Shown here piece after piece: positions 5,438-6,709 of a stretch of 6,709 nucleotides of DNA. How positions within the stretch are numbered: position 1 is the stretch's first letter; each line of letters opens with the position of its first letter. The translations under genes and the position numbers were made by a program. The stretch is from Bacillota bacterium (GTDB lineage Bacteria > Bacillota > Clostridia > UBA1381): contig JAJPXA010000259.1 of the NCBI GenBank assembly GCA_021205715.1, positions 1 through 6,709 on the forward strand, in the 5' to 3' direction. A model generated the notes under the pieces. The model did no database searches. It worked only from the letters and a program-made list of their open reading frames with translations, and was not told where the DNA came from.

Positions 5438-6169
5438 ATGAAGGTTGCGGTTATCACGGGCGCGTCGCGCGGGATAGGACGCGCGTGCGCGGAGCGCCTC
5501 GCGGCGGACGGGTACGCAGTTGTTATCAATTACAGCCATAGTGAAAGGCAGGCGCTTGACGTTCTGAACAGCGTTTTGGACAACAGAGGAACAGGTATGC
5601 TCTGTCGTGCGGATGTTGCAGATTCGAAAGCGGTTCAAGGTATGATGCGAAAGGTAATAAGCACCTACGGACAAATTGACGTGCTGGTCAACAATGCGGG
5701 AATTGTGCGGGACGAGTATCTTTTTATGCTGAACGGAGAAACATTAGACCGTTGTATGGATATTAATGTAAAAGGATATTTTTATTGTGCGCAGCAGGCG
5801 GCGCTTAAAATGTTCCGCAAAAAATCGGGGGTAATTATAAATATGTCCTCGGTCAGTTCGCAAACGGCTATAGCGGGGCAAAGCGTGTACAGCGCGACAA
5901 AAGGTGCGGTAAATTCTATGACGCGCACAATGGCAAAGGAACTTGCGCCTTACGGCATTCGCGTAAACGCGGTCGCGCCCGGGTTTATCGAAACCGAGAT
6001 GATGAACTCAATTCCCGCAGAAAAGCGCGGCGAATACCTAAATGCGATTCCTATGGGGCGCTTCGGAACGGCGGAGGATGTCGCGAACGCGGTGTCAATG
6101 CTGTGCGGTGATTCGTGCGCGTATATGACGGGGCAAACGCTTGTGCTTGACGGAGGGCTTTCGCTATGA
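5438..6169 (+). CDS. 3-oxoacyl-ACP reductase, FabG-type SDR
   Basis: This 243-residue classical short-chain dehydrogenase/reductase is expected to reduce the 3-keto group of ACP-bound intermediates with NADPH. The Rossmann motif is T7-G8-A9-S10-R11-G12-I13-G14 (Arg after Ser is typical of NADPH use), followed by Asn-Asn-Ala-Gly at 85-88. The catalytic tetrad is N110, S138, Y151 and K155 (Tyr-Ser-Ala-Thr-Lys), and Pro-Gly-Phe-Ile-Glu-Thr and a C-terminal Asp-Gly-Gly are present as in FabG. The length matches FabG. The gene starts 18 bp after the ketosynthase stop, and its TGA overlaps the ATG of the dehydratase (ATGA), so the two are probably translationally coupled. Placement between a dedicated ketosynthase and a FabZ-like gene argues for a pathway-specific reductase rather than the housekeeping fabG, though this cannot be proved from the window. 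Confidence 0.93.
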   Translation: MKVAVITGASRGIGRACAERLAADGYAVVINYSHSERQALDVLNSVLDNRGTGMLCRADVADSKAVQGMMRKVISTYGQIDVLVNNAGIVRDEYLFMLNGETLDRCMDINVKGYFYCAQQAALKMFRKKSGVIINMSSVSSQTAIAGQSVYSATKGAVNSMTRTMAKELAPYGIRVNAVAPGFIETEMMNSIPAEKRGEYLNAIPMGRFGTAEDVANAVSMLCGDSCAYMTGQTLVLDGGLSL

Positions 6170-6612
6170 TGAATATTACGGAGATAAACCGCCGCATTAA
6201 ACAGCGTCCGCCATTTCAGATGATTGAGCGCGTTACAAAGCTTACGCCGAACGAATGCGCGGAGGGTATAAAAAATGTTTCAATTAACGAGCCGTATTTT
6301 GCGGGGCATTTCCCCGACGCGCCGATTATGCCCGGAGTTTTGATAATCGAAAGCTGCGCGCAGCTATGCTCTTTGGTTATTGATGAAAAGCAATCGGAGG
6401 GCACGCTGTATGTCCTGTTAAAAGTGAGCGGATTTAAATTTTTAAAACCTGTCATTCCGGGCGACACGCTTCAAATTGCAGTATATAAAACGCGCGACAG
6501 CGGCGCGCTCGTGTCGTTCGACGCGGCAGTGCGTGTAGACGGAGTTATGCGGGCAAAAGGCGAGCTGACGTTTACTGCCATAAATAAAAATTCCGTTTAC
6601 GCGGAGGATTGA
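6166..6612 (+). CDS. 3-hydroxyacyl-ACP dehydratase, FabZ-type hotdog protein
   Basis: This 148-residue single-hotdog dehydratase removes water from 3-hydroxyacyl-ACP to give the trans-2-enoyl chain. The active-site His48 lies in Gly-His-Phe-Pro-Asp-Ala-Pro and Glu62 in Pro-Gly-Val-Leu-Ile-Ile-Glu, the FabZ arrangement on both sides of the central helix. The N-terminal Arg-Pro-Pro-Phe-Gln-Met-Ile-Glu-Arg strand (14-22) is also typical, and the length is normal. Two ATG codons are adjacent (6166, 6169); GGAGGG at 6152-6157 is 8 bases from the first, which overlaps the fabG stop. Sited directly after ketosynthase and ketoreductase genes, it completes one elongation cycle short of enoyl reduction. 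Whether it acts like FabA/FabZ with isomerisation cannot be told. Confidence 0.93.
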   Translation: MMNITEINRRIKQRPPFQMIERVTKLTPNECAEGIKNVSINEPYFAGHFPDAPIMPGVLIIESCAQLCSLVIDEKQSEGTLYVLLKVSGFKFLKPVIPGDTLQIAVYKTRDSGALVSFDAAVRVDGVMRAKGELTFTAINKNSVYAED

Positions 6613-6625
6613 GGTGAAGCGACCG

Positions 6626-6709
6626 ATGAGAGAAAAATCAATATGGGATAAATCGGAGAAAAAGAAAATATTCGTAATAAACGGCAGTCCGCAGGGTGAC
6701 GCAAGCGGC
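6626..6709 (+). CDS. flavodoxin-fold NAD(P)H-dependent FMN oxidoreductase, 5' fragment
   Basis: Only the first 28 codons are in the window and the frame is open at the right edge. After a charged leader (residues 1-14) comes a beta strand, Ile-Phe-Val-Ile (15-18), then Asn-Gly-Ser-Pro (19-22) with a later Ser (27). This is the FMN phosphate-binding loop of the NADPH-dependent FMN reductase / flavodoxin-like family. The ATG at 6626 is 13 bp after the dehydratase stop, with GAGGTGA at 6611-6617 as ribosome-binding site. A GTG at 6614 is an in-frame alternative with GGAGG at 6603-6607. It appears to be the next gene of the operon. It could be an oxidoreductase acting on the acyl product or a general flavin reductase; the fragment cannot decide. 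Confidence 0.7.
   Translation, partial: MREKSIWDKSEKKKIFVINGSPQGDASG

Noticed and set aside
3776..5674. Several long minus-strand frames opposite the ketosynthase and ketoreductase genes
   Set aside because: They are Ser/Ala/Arg-rich without motifs, as expected for the antisense of GCG/GGC-rich coding sequence.
1..6709. CRISPR array, tRNA/rRNA genes, insertion sequence or attachment site
   Set aside because: No spaced direct repeats, tRNA-like cloverleaf, transposase frame or terminal inverted repeats were seen. The window is almost entirely accounted for by co-directional metabolic genes.

Overview
The window looks like a chromosomal stretch from a Gram-positive anaerobe of the Clostridia/Bacillota type. 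The grounds are purine-rich ribosome-binding sites a few bases before most starts, short or overlapping gene junctions, a CrtO-like acyltransferase of a kind known from Firmicutes, and an AT-leaning sequence with many GCG/GGC codons. This assignment is inference; there is no rRNA or marker gene to confirm it. All supported genes are on the + strand.

Layout: (1) 1-526, the 3' part of a DUF308/HdeD-like multi-pass membrane protein whose frame is open to the left edge. (2) 648-1136, a small membrane protein with the motifs of glycosyl-4,4'-diaponeurosporenoate acyltransferase (CrtO). (3) 1137-1248, a non-coding gap with nested inverted repeats and a promoter-like box. (4) 1249-6709, a tightly packed run of seven genes: patatin-type lipase, PlsC-type acyltransferase, acyl carrier protein, a fused ketosynthase/chain-length-factor-like protein, FabG-type ketoreductase, FabZ-type dehydratase, and the first 28 codons of a flavodoxin-fold FMN oxidoreductase. 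The junctions are TAATG, 48-51 bp (depending on the acp start), 20 bp, 18 bp, ATGA and 13 bp, which is what one operon would look like.

Taken together, ACP, KS-CLF, KR and DH form the minimal set of a reducing type II polyketide/fatty-acid line: load on ACP, condense, reduce the 3-keto group, dehydrate, repeat. No recognisable enoyl reductase is complete in the window, so the product could keep its double bonds (a polyene acyl chain, as in aryl-polyene or ishigamide-type systems) unless the flavin enzyme at the right edge, or one outside, reduces them. The co-encoded PlsC and patatin suggest that the chain, or lipids around it, is moved onto or off a glycerolipid. The CrtO-like gene upstream adds another possible acyl-transfer step. 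The product is unknown.

The strongest oddities are the KS-CLF fusion, in which the second half has lost all three catalytic positions, and the acp gene, which has no ATG/GTG/TTG start that preserves helix I and shares one reading frame with plsC across a single TGA.
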